Shown here: positions 49,931 to 58,692 of the stretch, in pieces
Layout of the letters: every line of letters starts with the position of its first letter
Position numbering within the stretch: the stretch's first letter is position 1
Notes under the pieces: model-generated
The model's database searches: none
Seen by the model: the letters and a program-made list of their open reading frames with translations, nothing else
Told to the model about the DNA's origin: nothing
Source: Williamsia maris
GTDB taxonomy: Bacteria; Actinomycetota; Actinomycetes; Mycobacteriales; Mycobacteriaceae
Direction of reading: 5' to 3'
DNA length: 64,000 nucleotides
Assembly (NCBI RefSeq): GCF_024171815.1
Contig: NZ_JAMTCJ010000004.1
Location: forward strand, 1 to 64,000
Program-made: the position numbers and the translations under genes

Positions 49931-51193
49931 TCAGAAAGGCGTGATCGACGCGGGGGAGCCGGTGCACACCATCAGGCGGGCGAAGTCCTCGACGCGGTCT
50001 CCGCGGATGTACCCGGCCGCCGCGAGGGTCCGCACACCGACACCACCGATCAGTGCCGATCCCAACGCGGCGACATCCAGTGCGACATCGGCGTTGTCGT
50101 CGGAGTGATCGTCGATCCGCTCGACCACGCCCGTGCCGCCGGTCGCGGCGAGCCGATAGGTGCCCGCTGCGAAATCCTGCTCGTCGTGCACGCTCAACGT
50201 GATCTCGCCGTCGGTCAGGTAGCCCCGGGCGGTCAGGACCGCTGCAACATCGAGTACCCGCAGCCACAGGAAGTCGCGGCGGTTCTCGACTGTGTAGACG
50301 TCGGGTTCGGCGAGCGCGTAGCGGAGCGGGTCATCCACACGCGCACGGCGCTGCGTGATGGTCCGGATGAGGTCGGAGTGGCCGAGGAAGTCCCACAGCG
50401 CCACGCCTACAGCGGGGTTCGGTGCAACGAAGTCACGGATCTCGGCGGTGCCGTCCTCCTCGAGGAGCTTGTAGGCGACCGCGCCATCGCACCGGTTGTC
50501 GTCGTCGACATGCAGGGCGTACCTGAAGCCCGGCAGCGGCTTTCCGGTCACCTGGTCCAGGCCGGCGAGCACGTCGTCTGCGGCCGGGCCCCGGTCGACC
50601 GACCCGGGTGTGCGCTGGTGGTAGTCGTCGAACAGTGCACGTACCCGATCCAGATAGACGTCGCGATCGACCATCTCGACGCGTCCGGTCGGTGGAGTCG
50701 TGACCCGGAACGACGCGTCGGTCCGCACGCGGATCTGGTTGGCCTGTACCGCGGGACCGAATCCGAACCGTCGATAGATACCCGACTCGCTGACCGTCAG
50801 CGCGGCCAGCGGCATCCCGCGCTGAGCTGCCTCGGTCAAGTCGGTGGTCATCAGCTGACGGAGCAGTCCCCGCCTGCGATGCGAGGTGCGGGTGGTGACG
50901 TCGCTGATCGCGTTCGCGGGCAACAGGGTTCCGCCGACGTTGACGGTCGTGTCCCAGCTCCCCAGCGTCGCCACCGGCACCCGGTCGTCGCGCAGGCCCC
51001 CGGTCCGTGGGTCGTGGACGCCACGCATCCGAGCGTCCTGGTCGACGAACGCGGCGAGCCACCGTGCGATGCCCTCGTCGCTGTACTCCGGTTCGTTGAA
51101 GCCGAGCACCACGGCTCGGATCCACGTGAGGGTCGGTTCCTCGTCGGCCGGAACGCGTGACCGGGCCTGATGTGTTCGGAGTTCGGTCGTCAT
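49931..51193 (-). CDS. Eis-family GNAT acetyltransferase
   Basis: A 420-aa enhanced-intracellular-survival-type N-acetyltransferase. The acetyl-CoA loop is AISDVTTRTSHRRRGLLRQLM, followed by ALTVSESGIYRRFGFGPA. A second GNAT-like domain and a sterol-carrier-like C-terminal domain follow, and the chain ends in a terminal Phe (SITPF), whose carboxylate is the general base in Eis. M. tuberculosis Eis acetylates aminoglycosides and host protein lysines; the natural role here is unknown. Divergent from the carboxylesterase gene. Confidence 0.9.
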   Translation of the reverse strand: MTTELRTHQARSRVPADEEPTLTWIRAVVLGFNEPEYSDEGIARWLAAFVDQDARMRGVHDPRTGGLRDDRVPVATLGSWDTTVNVGGTLLPANAISDVTTRTSHRRRGLLRQLMTTDLTEAAQRGMPLAALTVSESGIYRRFGFGPAVQANQIRVRTDASFRVTTPPTGRVEMVDRDVYLDRVRALFDDYHQRTPGSVDRGPAADDVLAGLDQVTGKPLPGFRYALHVDDDNRCDGAVAYKLLEEDGTAEIRDFVAPNPAVGVALWDFLGHSDLIRTITQRRARVDDPLRYALAEPDVYTVENRRDFLWLRVLDVAAVLTARGYLTDGEITLSVHDEQDFAAGTYRLAATGGTGVVERIDDHSDDNADVALDVAALGSALIGGVGVRTLAAAGYIRGDRVEDFARLMVCTGSPASITPF

Positions 51194-51255
51194 CCTGCCG
51201 ACGTTAAGGCGTCGTCAACGTCGGACGCCACCGGTTTAGGAGGCAGTATGAGGAG

Positions 51256-52803
51256 ATGACGTCGGATCGAACTGTGGTCGAGACCAGCAACGGACCGGTA
51301 CGCGGAACCGATGACGGACGGACCCGCGTGTGGAAGGGGATCCGCTTCGCGGCCCCGCCGATCGGCGAACTGCGCTGGCGCGCACCGATCCCGCCGGAAC
51401 CGTGGACCGACATCGCCGACGCCACCCGATTCGGCGCCGTCGCGCCGCAGCCCGACATCCCCGTCATCGACCTCGGCCCGGACGTCACCAAGGACGAGGA
51501 CTGCCTGACCCTCAACGTCTCCGCCGCCTCGGCGACGAGCGTCGACGACCCCAGACCGGTCATGGTCTGGATCCACGGCGGCGCCTACATCCTCGGATCG
51601 ACGACACAACCGCTCTATGACGCCGCGGCGATGGTCGAGCGAGGCGACGTCGTGGTCGTCACCGTCAACTACCGGTTGGGTGCATTCGGGTTCCTCGACC
51701 TGTCCGGTTTCGGAACCGACGAACACCCCTTCGACTCGAATCTCGCACTGCGCGATGTGATCCTGGCCCTGCAGTGGGTGCGCGACAACATAGCAGCGTT
51801 CGGCGGCGACCCCGCTCAGGTCACGGTGTTCGGCGAGTCCGCAGGGGGCGGCATGGTCACCACCCTGATGACCGTCCCGTCGGCGGCGGGGCTGTTCCAC
51901 CGCGCGATCGCGCAGAGCTCGCCCGCCACGTCGGTCTACGACGGCGCGCGGGCTCGGCGAATCGCCGAGATGTTCCTCGACGACATCGGCATCGCGCCGG
52001 ACGACATCGGCCGCCTGCGCGCCGTGCCCACCGACGCCGTCGCCAAGGCCACGTTCCGGCTGTTCGACGAAATCCCCACGAGCGCCCCGGGGACACTCGC
52101 GTTCGCGCCGGTCGTCGACCGCGACCTCGTGCCCGACTACCCCCTCGACGTGTTCCGTACCGGGAACGCGCATCCCGTGCCACTGCTGATCGGGACCAAC
52201 AAGGACGAGGCGGCGCTGTTCAAGCTGATGAAGTCGCCGCTGATCCCCATCACGCCCGATGCCATCCGGGCAATGTTCGCGCAGATCGCGGTCGAACGAC
52301 CCGAGCTCGCGATCCCGCACGAGGCCGACATCCTCGCCGCCTACGCCGGGGTCCGGCGCAAGGGCAAGGGGATGGCGGTGGCCCGCGACATCGGTTTCCG
52401 GATGCCGACGGTCTGGTTGGCCGAGGGGCACAGTGCGATCGCGCCGGTGTTCCTCTACCGGTTCGACTGGGCGACGCCGCTGTTCCGACTCCTGCGCGTC
52501 GGCGCCACCCACGCGACGGAGTTGCCGTACGTGTTCGGCAACCTGGTCAGCGGGCGCAAGGACATCACCTTCAAACTCGGCGGTCTGACGACGGGCAAGG
52601 CCGTGTCGGCACGAATGCAGCGACGGTGGCTGAACTTCGCGGTCAGCGGTGCCCCCAACGGCGTCCCGAACGCCCCGGTGTGGCGGCCCTACGACTCCGA
52701 CGACCGCGCGAGCCTGGTCATCGATGGGAACGACCGCGCGGTGCACGACCTCGACCGAGAACTGCGTACCGCATGGGGTGACGACGTCCTCAGTTTCCCG
52801 TGA
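51256..52803 (+). CDS. Type B carboxylesterase
   Basis: A 515-aa cytoplasmic esterase. VWKGIRFAAPPIGELRWRAP and EDCLTLNVSAA are family signatures, HGGAY is the oxyanion hole, GESAGGGMVTTLM carries the nucleophile, and the late Glu/His lie around ATHATELPYVFGNL. No signal peptide. GGAG directly before the ATG, with another GGAGG upstream. Substrate unknown. Confidence 0.92.
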   Translation: MTSDRTVVETSNGPVRGTDDGRTRVWKGIRFAAPPIGELRWRAPIPPEPWTDIADATRFGAVAPQPDIPVIDLGPDVTKDEDCLTLNVSAASATSVDDPRPVMVWIHGGAYILGSTTQPLYDAAAMVERGDVVVVTVNYRLGAFGFLDLSGFGTDEHPFDSNLALRDVILALQWVRDNIAAFGGDPAQVTVFGESAGGGMVTTLMTVPSAAGLFHRAIAQSSPATSVYDGARARRIAEMFLDDIGIAPDDIGRLRAVPTDAVAKATFRLFDEIPTSAPGTLAFAPVVDRDLVPDYPLDVFRTGNAHPVPLLIGTNKDEAALFKLMKSPLIPITPDAIRAMFAQIAVERPELAIPHEADILAAYAGVRRKGKGMAVARDIGFRMPTVWLAEGHSAIAPVFLYRFDWATPLFRLLRVGATHATELPYVFGNLVSGRKDITFKLGGLTTGKAVSARMQRRWLNFAVSGAPNGVPNAPVWRPYDSDDRASLVIDGNDRAVHDLDRELRTAWGDDVLSFP

Positions 52804-52925
52804 CCGGGATCAGCAGGCCGGTGTTCCCCGGCGCACGGTTCGGATCGGGCTGAACGGAATGGTGCCTCGAGGTCGCGTACCCGGAACACTGATTACGTAT
52901 CCCAAATCGACATGAGGAGTCCGTT

Positions 52926-53399
52926 GTGACATCGACCATCCGTGCAAGCGTCGTCCCGTTCGTGATCGAGGCGGAGGGCACCGGCGTCGCCCAGACGCTC
53001 GTCTCGCAGGGTGACAACAAGCACGAGTTCCACACCGATGCCTACCCCGCGTTCGGCGGCAAGGACGAGGCGCCGAGCCCGCTGTTCTACGCGCTCGGTG
53101 CACTCACGTCGTGCAACCAGGTCACCGCGGCGCTCGTCGCCAAGGACCTGGGCATCACTCTGGGCAAGTTCACCTTCACCATCCAGGGGGATCTCGACAC
53201 CCTGGTCCTGGTCAAGGGCGAGGAGGGCAACTCGAACTTCGAGAAGGTGACGGTCGACGCCACCGTCGAGACCGACGCCACCGAGGAGCAGTTCGGCACG
53301 TTCGTGTCCGAGGTCGAGCGTCGCTGCCCCGTGACCCAGCTGTTCGTCCGCAGTGGTCTGGAGTTCCACAACAACTGGAAGCGCAACGAGCTGGCCTGA
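52926..53399 (+). CDS. OsmC-family peroxiredoxin-like protein
   Basis: 157 aa. The two redox cysteines are in ALTSCNQVTAALVAK and VERRCPVTQLFVRSG, as in OsmC/Ohr proteins reducing organic hydroperoxides; the spacing suggests the YhfA/OsmC-like branch. GTG start with AGGAG 6 nt upstream. It has its own leader (52804-52925). A 9-bp stem (53407-53435) follows the stop. Confidence 0.88.
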   Translation: MTSTIRASVVPFVIEAEGTGVAQTLVSQGDNKHEFHTDAYPAFGGKDEAPSPLFYALGALTSCNQVTAALVAKDLGITLGKFTFTIQGDLDTLVLVKGEEGNSNFEKVTVDATVETDATEEQFGTFVSEVERRCPVTQLFVRSGLEFHNNWKRNELA

Positions 53400-53406
53400 T
53401 CTCCCG

Positions 53407-53435
53407 ATCGGCACCCGCAAAAAGCAGGTGCCGAT
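53407..53435 (+). terminator. Stem-loop after osmC-like gene
   Basis: ATCGGCACC and GGTGCCGAT form a perfect 9-bp stem around CGCAAAAAGCA, 7 nt beyond the stop codon. No U-run. Probable terminator. Confidence 0.55.
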
Positions 53436-53450
53436 GTCAGTGGTGGTGCG

Positions 53451-53526
53451 TAGCGTCTCTAACAATGACCACCACGACATCGCGACCGTCCACGACAGCG
53501 CCCACGCCCCGCGTGGGCGCTGTCGT
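53451..53526 (+). promoter_or_regulatory. Leaderless-type promoter and strong early hairpin of the ABC exporter
   Basis: TAGCGT (53451-53456) lies 8 nt before the ATG at 53465, and there is no Shine-Dalgarno sequence, which suggests a leaderless message. Codons about 10-21 then contain a perfect 16-bp stem (53492-53507 with 53511-53526) with a CCC loop. It could attenuate transcription or slow early translation. Confidence 0.42.
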
Positions 53527-56500
53527 CGTGCCTGCGCAGACTGTGGACTGGCGGCGTCTGCGCAGGCCCGCCGCGGGTGTCGCGCTCGTCGCGTTGGCGA
53601 TCGCCGCGATCCTGCAGTCCATCGGCACGGTGATCATCGGACGGGTCGCGGCGAACCCGGCCGGCGCCACCATCGTGCTGTTGGCCGCCTGTCTCGTCGG
53701 CTACGCGCTCCTCGACACCGCCGGTCGCACCGTGTGGGCGGCCATCACCGACCGTGCGGAGGGCCGACTCCGCGACGACCTGCTCACCGCCGCACTGCAC
53801 CAACCGCTGGAGCGGCTGTCCGAGCAGGCCGTCGGTGAGGTGCTCGACCGGGTCGACGACGACACCCACGAAGTCGGGACGCTGGTGCGTCTGCAGGTGT
53901 GGGACGCCATGCGCACGGTCTTCTCGACCCTGCCGATGTGGATTGTTGCCGGTCTGACGTGGTGGCCGGCCTGGATCATCTTCCCCGTCCTCGGCCCACT
54001 CGCGATCGTGGTGATCCGTCCCCTGTTGCGTGAGCTGCGGGACCGCAAGGTCGCCGAGGAGATCGCGTGGACCGATCACGCGGCCGCGATGGAAGAGGGC
54101 ATCGCCGCCCGAGACGACATGCGCACCAGCCTCGGCCAGGCGTACCTACTGCGCCGGGTCGCGGAGATCTCCGGCACCATCCAGGACCGTTTCCGGGCAG
54201 TCATCGCCGTGGAGTCGCGCATCGCCATCCGCTGCGGTGGACTGCTGCACGCGCTGCTCGGTGGTGTCGTCGTCGCGGGGGTGGCTCTCGTCGCCGACAA
54301 CGACCTCGACGTCGCCAGCCTGGTCACGCTGTTCCTCGTCAGCTCCGGCCTGATCGGCCAGATAAACCAACTCGCACGTCACCTCCCCGAACTGCAGGCG
54401 GGCATGGGTGCGATCATCCGACTGAGACAGCTCGTCGGCACCGACCCCGAACCCGTTGGTGGACAATCCATCCCCGGCGGGCCCGTCGACATCGTGCTTC
54501 GCGATCTGCGCTTCGCCTACGCCGAAGGTGTGTTCGCGCTCGACGGCATCGACTTGACCGTGCCTGCGGGCAGCACGTGCGCCCTCGTCGGACGGACCGG
54601 ATCGGGCAAGTCGACGCTCGCGTCGCTGGTCTCCCGCGCGGTCGACCCCGAGCCCGGATCGTTGTTCGTCGGTGGGGTCGACGTCCTCGACCTCGACCTG
54701 CACCAGTTGAGGGCGTCGGTCGGCGTGGTGACCCAGCGGACCGAGATCCTCGCGGGCACGTTGGCGGAGAACATCGCACTGTTCGCGCCGCTGCCGCGAT
54801 CGCGTCTGCAGGACGCGGTCGATGAACTGGACCTCACCGCGTGGGTGGACGGTCTGCCCGACGGGCTCGACACGGTTCTCGGCCCCGGCGGGACCACCTT
54901 GTCGGCAGGCGAGGAGCAGCTCGTCGCGTTCGCACGGTTGCTCGTCCGTGACGTCCGCGTGGTGATCCTCGACGAGGCCACGGCGCGGATGGACCCGCTC
55001 ACCGAGGCGCGCGTGGTCCGTGCCGCGGACCGGCTGCTCGCCGACCGCACCGGCATCCTCATCGCCCACCGGCTCTCCACCGTGACCCGCGCCGACCACG
55101 TCGCGGTGCTCGAACGTGGCCACATCATCGACCAGGGGCCTCGTACCGAACTCGAGTCCCGCCCCGGACCGTTCCGCCGGCTCCTCGACGCCGCCGGAAC
55201 CGACGCGGTCGAACGGTCTGCGCTACACAAGGAATCGAGTATGGACGGGGCCATCGGCGGAATCCGGCGCCAGGGCCCGCCGCCCGAGGTCGTCGATGTC
55301 GGTGACGGGCCGAGCCTGACCCGCGGCATCGCGCACATCATCCGAGTCCATCCGACGTGGGGGCTCGTCGGGTGCGCGTTGTTCGCCGTGAACGCCGTCC
55401 TCGGCGCGACCGGGGCACTGACCGGTTACGTCTGGGGTCACGTCGTGCAGAACCTGCAACGCGGCGAGACGCCGGTGACGCTGACCGTCTCGCTGGTGAT
55501 CGTGCTGCTGGCCAACCCGATCACCCTCGCGGCGGCGATCCGACGATTCCTGCCCTGGTGGTCTGCGGCATCGCTGCGGATCCGGATGACCGTGCTCGAG
55601 GCGCAGACCCGGCAGCACGGGTTGCCGCGGACACCGCCCGGCGAGGTGATGTCGCGGGTCCTCGACTCCGATCGCTTCCTGCGCTACTCCGACCGCTGGA
55701 TCGACGTCACCAACGGGCTCTTTGTCGTCGTGACCGCCGCCGTTCTCGGCGGCAGTGTCCTGGCCGGCGCCATCCTGCTCGCGGTGATGATCGCCGCGGC
55801 CGCAGCGTCGGTGGTCGGTAGGCCCATCGCCGGACGGTCGGCCGCGGCCGCGTCGGCCACCCGGGCCCACTTCGGGCGGTCGTTGGTGTCGTCGCTGGAG
55901 AGCGTGCGCACCGTGAAGCTCGCCGCCGCCACCGACGACGTGCACGCACACCTCCGGGGTGTCGACGGCGGACGCGTCGACGCGGCGGTCCGCGAGCACC
56001 GTGTGCAGTCGGTGCTCATCGGTGTGCCGGTGGTCATGGTCCAACTCGGCGTCGTCGCCGCGTGGGTGGTATACCTCCTCGACGGCTGGGACCTCGCGAC
56101 GGCACTGCTGGTGTCAGGCGCGGTCGGTGGCTTCGACTACTTCGGTCGGGTCGCCGGAGCGGTCATCACCGAGGCGCCGGGAACCCGGTCCTGGCAGAAG
56201 GCGACGAGCCGCTTCGCCGGTGGCGCCGACCTCATGGACATCCCGCCGGGCGTCGACCTGTGGGCCGGAAGCGCGCCCCGTCCGGTGCCGACTCCACGCA
56301 CCCCGTTGCAGCGCCTCGAACTACGTGACGTGGCCGCCGTGCACGACGACGGCACTCGCGGTGTGTCCGGCGTCGACCTCACCGTCGAGGCGGGGGAGCT
56401 CGTGCTGCTCCTCGGCCAGGTGGGTTCCGGCAAATCCAGCCTCCTGGCGAGCCTGTGCGGCCTGGTGGGCCACACCGGCGTCATCCGGTGGAACGACGTC

Positions 56501-56986
56501 GACATCGCCGACGCCCAGACGTTCCTCCGGCCGGGTCAGGTCGCCCACGTGGCGCAGGTTCCCCGGGTGCTGTCGGGCACGTTCGCCGACAACGTCCGCC
56601 TCGACCACGACCGGGCGATCGAGCGTGCGGTGGCCGACGCCCGCCTCGAGTCCGACGTGGCCGCGGCAGGCGGTGTCGACTCGGTCGTCGGGCACCGCGG
56701 CGTCCGACTGTCCGGCGGTCAGGTACAGCGACTAGCCCTCGCCCGCGCGCTGGCGATCGAACCCGAACTGCTTCTCGCCGACGACGTCTCGAGCGCGCTC
56801 GACGCGACGACCGAGGTCGAACTGTGGGCCGGTCTGCGTGCCCGCGGCATCACGGTGCTGGGGTCGACGTCCAAGCGAGCGGCCCTCGAACAGGCCGATC
56901 GGGTCGTGGTGCTGGTCGACGGTGCGGTCGTCGCGACCGGCCCCTGGACCTGTCTGTCGGACGCGTGGGGACATCTGGCGGGCTAG
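53465..56986 (+). CDS. Fused ABC exporter (TMD-NBD-TMD-NBD)
   Basis: 1173 aa in one chain, two half-exporters of the CydDC/lipid-exporter type. Half 1: six helices from about 35 to 310, Walker A GRTGSGKST about residue 377, signature LSAGEEQLVAFAR (instead of LSGGQ), Walker B VVILDEATARMD, switch IAHRLST. Half 2: helices from about 615 to 890, Walker A GQVGSGKSS about 985, signature LSGGQVQRLALARA, Walker B LLLADDVSSALD with Asp in place of the catalytic Glu, and no switch His (GSTSK). So one ATP site is degenerate. An in-frame ATG at 55241 with AAGGA upstream would restart half 2 alone, a sign of gene fusion. Substrate unknown. Confidence 0.88.
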   Translation: MTTTTSRPSTTAPTPRVGAVVVPAQTVDWRRLRRPAAGVALVALAIAAILQSIGTVIIGRVAANPAGATIVLLAACLVGYALLDTAGRTVWAAITDRAEGRLRDDLLTAALHQPLERLSEQAVGEVLDRVDDDTHEVGTLVRLQVWDAMRTVFSTLPMWIVAGLTWWPAWIIFPVLGPLAIVVIRPLLRELRDRKVAEEIAWTDHAAAMEEGIAARDDMRTSLGQAYLLRRVAEISGTIQDRFRAVIAVESRIAIRCGGLLHALLGGVVVAGVALVADNDLDVASLVTLFLVSSGLIGQINQLARHLPELQAGMGAIIRLRQLVGTDPEPVGGQSIPGGPVDIVLRDLRFAYAEGVFALDGIDLTVPAGSTCALVGRTGSGKSTLASLVSRAVDPEPGSLFVGGVDVLDLDLHQLRASVGVVTQRTEILAGTLAENIALFAPLPRSRLQDAVDELDLTAWVDGLPDGLDTVLGPGGTTLSAGEEQLVAFARLLVRDVRVVILDEATARMDPLTEARVVRAADRLLADRTGILIAHRLSTVTRADHVAVLERGHIIDQGPRTELESRPGPFRRLLDAAGTDAVERSALHKESSMDGAIGGIRRQGPPPEVVDVGDGPSLTRGIAHIIRVHPTWGLVGCALFAVNAVLGATGALTGYVWGHVVQNLQRGETPVTLTVSLVIVLLANPITLAAAIRRFLPWWSAASLRIRMTVLEAQTRQHGLPRTPPGEVMSRVLDSDRFLRYSDRWIDVTNGLFVVVTAAVLGGSVLAGAILLAVMIAAAAASVVGRPIAGRSAAAASATRAHFGRSLVSSLESVRTVKLAAATDDVHAHLRGVDGGRVDAAVREHRVQSVLIGVPVVMVQLGVVAAWVVYLLDGWDLATALLVSGAVGGFDYFGRVAGAVITEAPGTRSWQKATSRFAGGADLMDIPPGVDLWAGSAPRPVPTPRTPLQRLELRDVAAVHDDGTRGVSGVDLTVEAGELVLLLGQVGSGKSSLLASLCGLVGHTGVIRWNDVDIADAQTFLRPGQVAHVAQVPRVLSGTFADNVRLDHDRAIERAVADARLESDVAAAGGVDSVVGHRGVRLSGGQVQRLALARALAIEPELLLADDVSSALDATTEVELWAGLRARGITVLGSTSKRAALEQADRVVVLVDGAVVATGPWTCLSDAWGHLAG

Positions 56987-57002
56987 ACCACGTCCGGGCG
57001 GA

Positions 57003-57299
57003 TCAGACCTCGTCCGCGCGGATGATTCGTCGCCGTACCGACACCAGGTGCACCTCGGGTCGGCTGGCGCCGTGCCGCTCGAGACGGTCGATCACGTCGG
57101 TGACGTGCACGCGGTCGGCGCTGACCACCGACGCGCCGATTCCGGCACGCCGGTGCAGGTCGGTGTGATCGACCTCCGCGGCCGAGACCGAGAACTTGCG
57201 GGTCATCTCCGAGACGATCGGTCGTACCAGGGAACGTTTCTCCTTCAGCGAGTGCACGTCTCCCAACAGGAAGTCGAACTCGATCCACCCAATCCACAT
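57003..57299 (-). CDS. DUF503 family protein (YlxP-like)
   Basis: A 98-aa protein with the family hallmark WIEFDFLLGDVHSLKEKRSLVRPIV and VSAAEVDHTDLHRRAGIGASVVSADR. In firmicutes the homologue YlxP sits in the rbfA-infB region and is proposed to act on ribosomes; here it is isolated and convergent with the ABC exporter, ending 17 nt from it. No clear Shine-Dalgarno sequence. Confidence 0.85.
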   Translation of the reverse strand: MWIGWIEFDFLLGDVHSLKEKRSLVRPIVSEMTRKFSVSAAEVDHTDLHRRAGIGASVVSADRVHVTDVIDRLERHGASRPEVHLVSVRRRIIRADEV

Positions 57300-57350
57300 C
57301 GCGGCAATGCTACGTGCAGGTCGGTCGGCGACACAGAGCACAATGAGCCC

Positions 57351-58358
57351 GTGCGAGCCGTGGTGTACGAGACGTTCGGATCGGTGATGTCGGTGCGCGA
57401 CATCGCCGAGCCCTCCTGCCCTGCGCACGGGGTGGTGGTGGCGGTGGCCGCGACCGGTCTGTGTCGCAGCGACTGGCACGGCTGGCAGGGGCACGATCCC
57501 GACATCCCGCTGCCGAACGTGCCCGGTCACGAACTCGCCGGGACCGTCGTCGAGGTCGGGCCAGAGGTCCGTGGGTGGGCGGTCGGCGCGCGCGTCACCG
57601 TGCCGTTCGTCTGCGCCTGCGGCGACTGCGGACCGTGTCGGCGCGGTGATCAACAGGTGTGCGAGCGTCAGACCCAACCCGGGTTCACCCACCAGGGCTC
57701 GTTCGCCGAGCGCGTCGCTCTCGACCACGCGGACGTGAACCTTGTCGCGCTGCCCGACGATGTCGACTTCGACACCGCTGCCGGCCTCGGCTGCCGTTTC
57801 GCGACCGCCTACCGGGCGGTGACCCAGGTGGCGAACGTGCAGCCGGGGGAGTCGGTCGCCGTGCACGGCTGCGGTGGCGTCGGACTCTCGGCGGTCATGA
57901 TCGCCGCCGCGCGTGGGGCCACGGTCGTCGCCATCGACCCGTCCCCGGCCAGTCGCGATCTGGCGATGTCGCTCGGTGCGACGCGCAGCGCACCCTCGGC
58001 GGAGGATCTGAACGACATGGATGTGTCCATCGACGCGTTCGGTGCCGCCTCGACGATGTGGGCGTCCATCGCGTGTCTGCGCCCCCGCGGTCGGCACGTA
58101 CAGGTCGGGTTGCTCGGCGACGACGTGGCTCCGGCGGTCCCGATGGGGCTCGTCATCGCACGCGAGCTGCAACTGCTGGGCAGTCACGGCATGGCCGCCC
58201 ACACCTACCCGGCGATGCTCGCCGAGATCGCCGCGGGAACCCTGGCGCCGCAGGCCCTGCTGCGCGACGCCATCGACCTCGACCACGCGCCCGCACGATT
58301 GATGGCGCTCGGGGATCCCGGCGCCGGCGTCGGAGGGGTCACCGTCGTCCATCCCTGA
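57351..58358 (+). CDS. Zinc-dependent alcohol dehydrogenase (MDR family)
   Basis: A 335-aa medium-chain dehydrogenase. Catalytic zinc ligands are in TGLCRSDWHGW and VPGHELAG; structural zinc cysteines in CACGDCGPCRRGDQQVC. The cofactor Rossmann motif is VAVHGCGGVGLSAVMIA. An Asp-type IDPSP after the second strand suggests NAD(H). GTG start; closely followed by a Dabb gene and an EEP-fold gene on the same strand. Confidence 0.9.
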   Translation: MRAVVYETFGSVMSVRDIAEPSCPAHGVVVAVAATGLCRSDWHGWQGHDPDIPLPNVPGHELAGTVVEVGPEVRGWAVGARVTVPFVCACGDCGPCRRGDQQVCERQTQPGFTHQGSFAERVALDHADVNLVALPDDVDFDTAAGLGCRFATAYRAVTQVANVQPGESVAVHGCGGVGLSAVMIAAARGATVVAIDPSPASRDLAMSLGATRSAPSAEDLNDMDVSIDAFGAASTMWASIACLRPRGRHVQVGLLGDDVAPAVPMGLVIARELQLLGSHGMAAHTYPAMLAEIAAGTLAPQALLRDAIDLDHAPARLMALGDPGAGVGGVTVVHP

Positions 58359-58384
58359 AACCGGACTACGGGATGATCGACGAC

Positions 58385-58687
58385 ATGATTCGCAATGTGG
58401 TGATGGGTCGCCTTCGTGACCGGGGTCCCGAGGGACGAGCCGACGACCGGGCCGAACTCGAGGCGGGGCTGGCAGGCATCGCCGCTCTGACGTTGCCGGG
58501 GCTTGTCGCCAACCACGTCGGTTTCGACGCCGGACTCCGCGACGGCGGATGGGACTTCGCCATCACCAACGACTGGCAGGACGTCGACGCCTACCGTGGC
58601 TACGACGTCGATCCAGAGCACAACGCCCACCGGAAACGGATCGTCGACGTGTGCGATCAGGTTGCTCGCGTCCAGTTCGAGATCTGA
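58385..58687 (+). CDS. Dabb (stress-responsive alpha/beta barrel) domain protein
   Basis: About 100 aa. IRNVVMGRLRD at the N terminus, GLVANHVGFDAGLRDGGWDFAITNDWQD in the middle and YDVDPEHNAHRKRIVD near the end are the Dabb pattern of a dimeric ferredoxin-like barrel. ATG 58385 gives the family-typical MIRNVV start; an ATG at 58373 would add four residues. Role unknown; often linked to stress or secondary metabolism. Confidence 0.8.
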   Translation: MIRNVVMGRLRDRGPEGRADDRAELEAGLAGIAALTLPGLVANHVGFDAGLRDGGWDFAITNDWQDVDAYRGYDVDPEHNAHRKRIVDVCDQVARVQFEI

Positions 58688-58692
58688 CCGCG

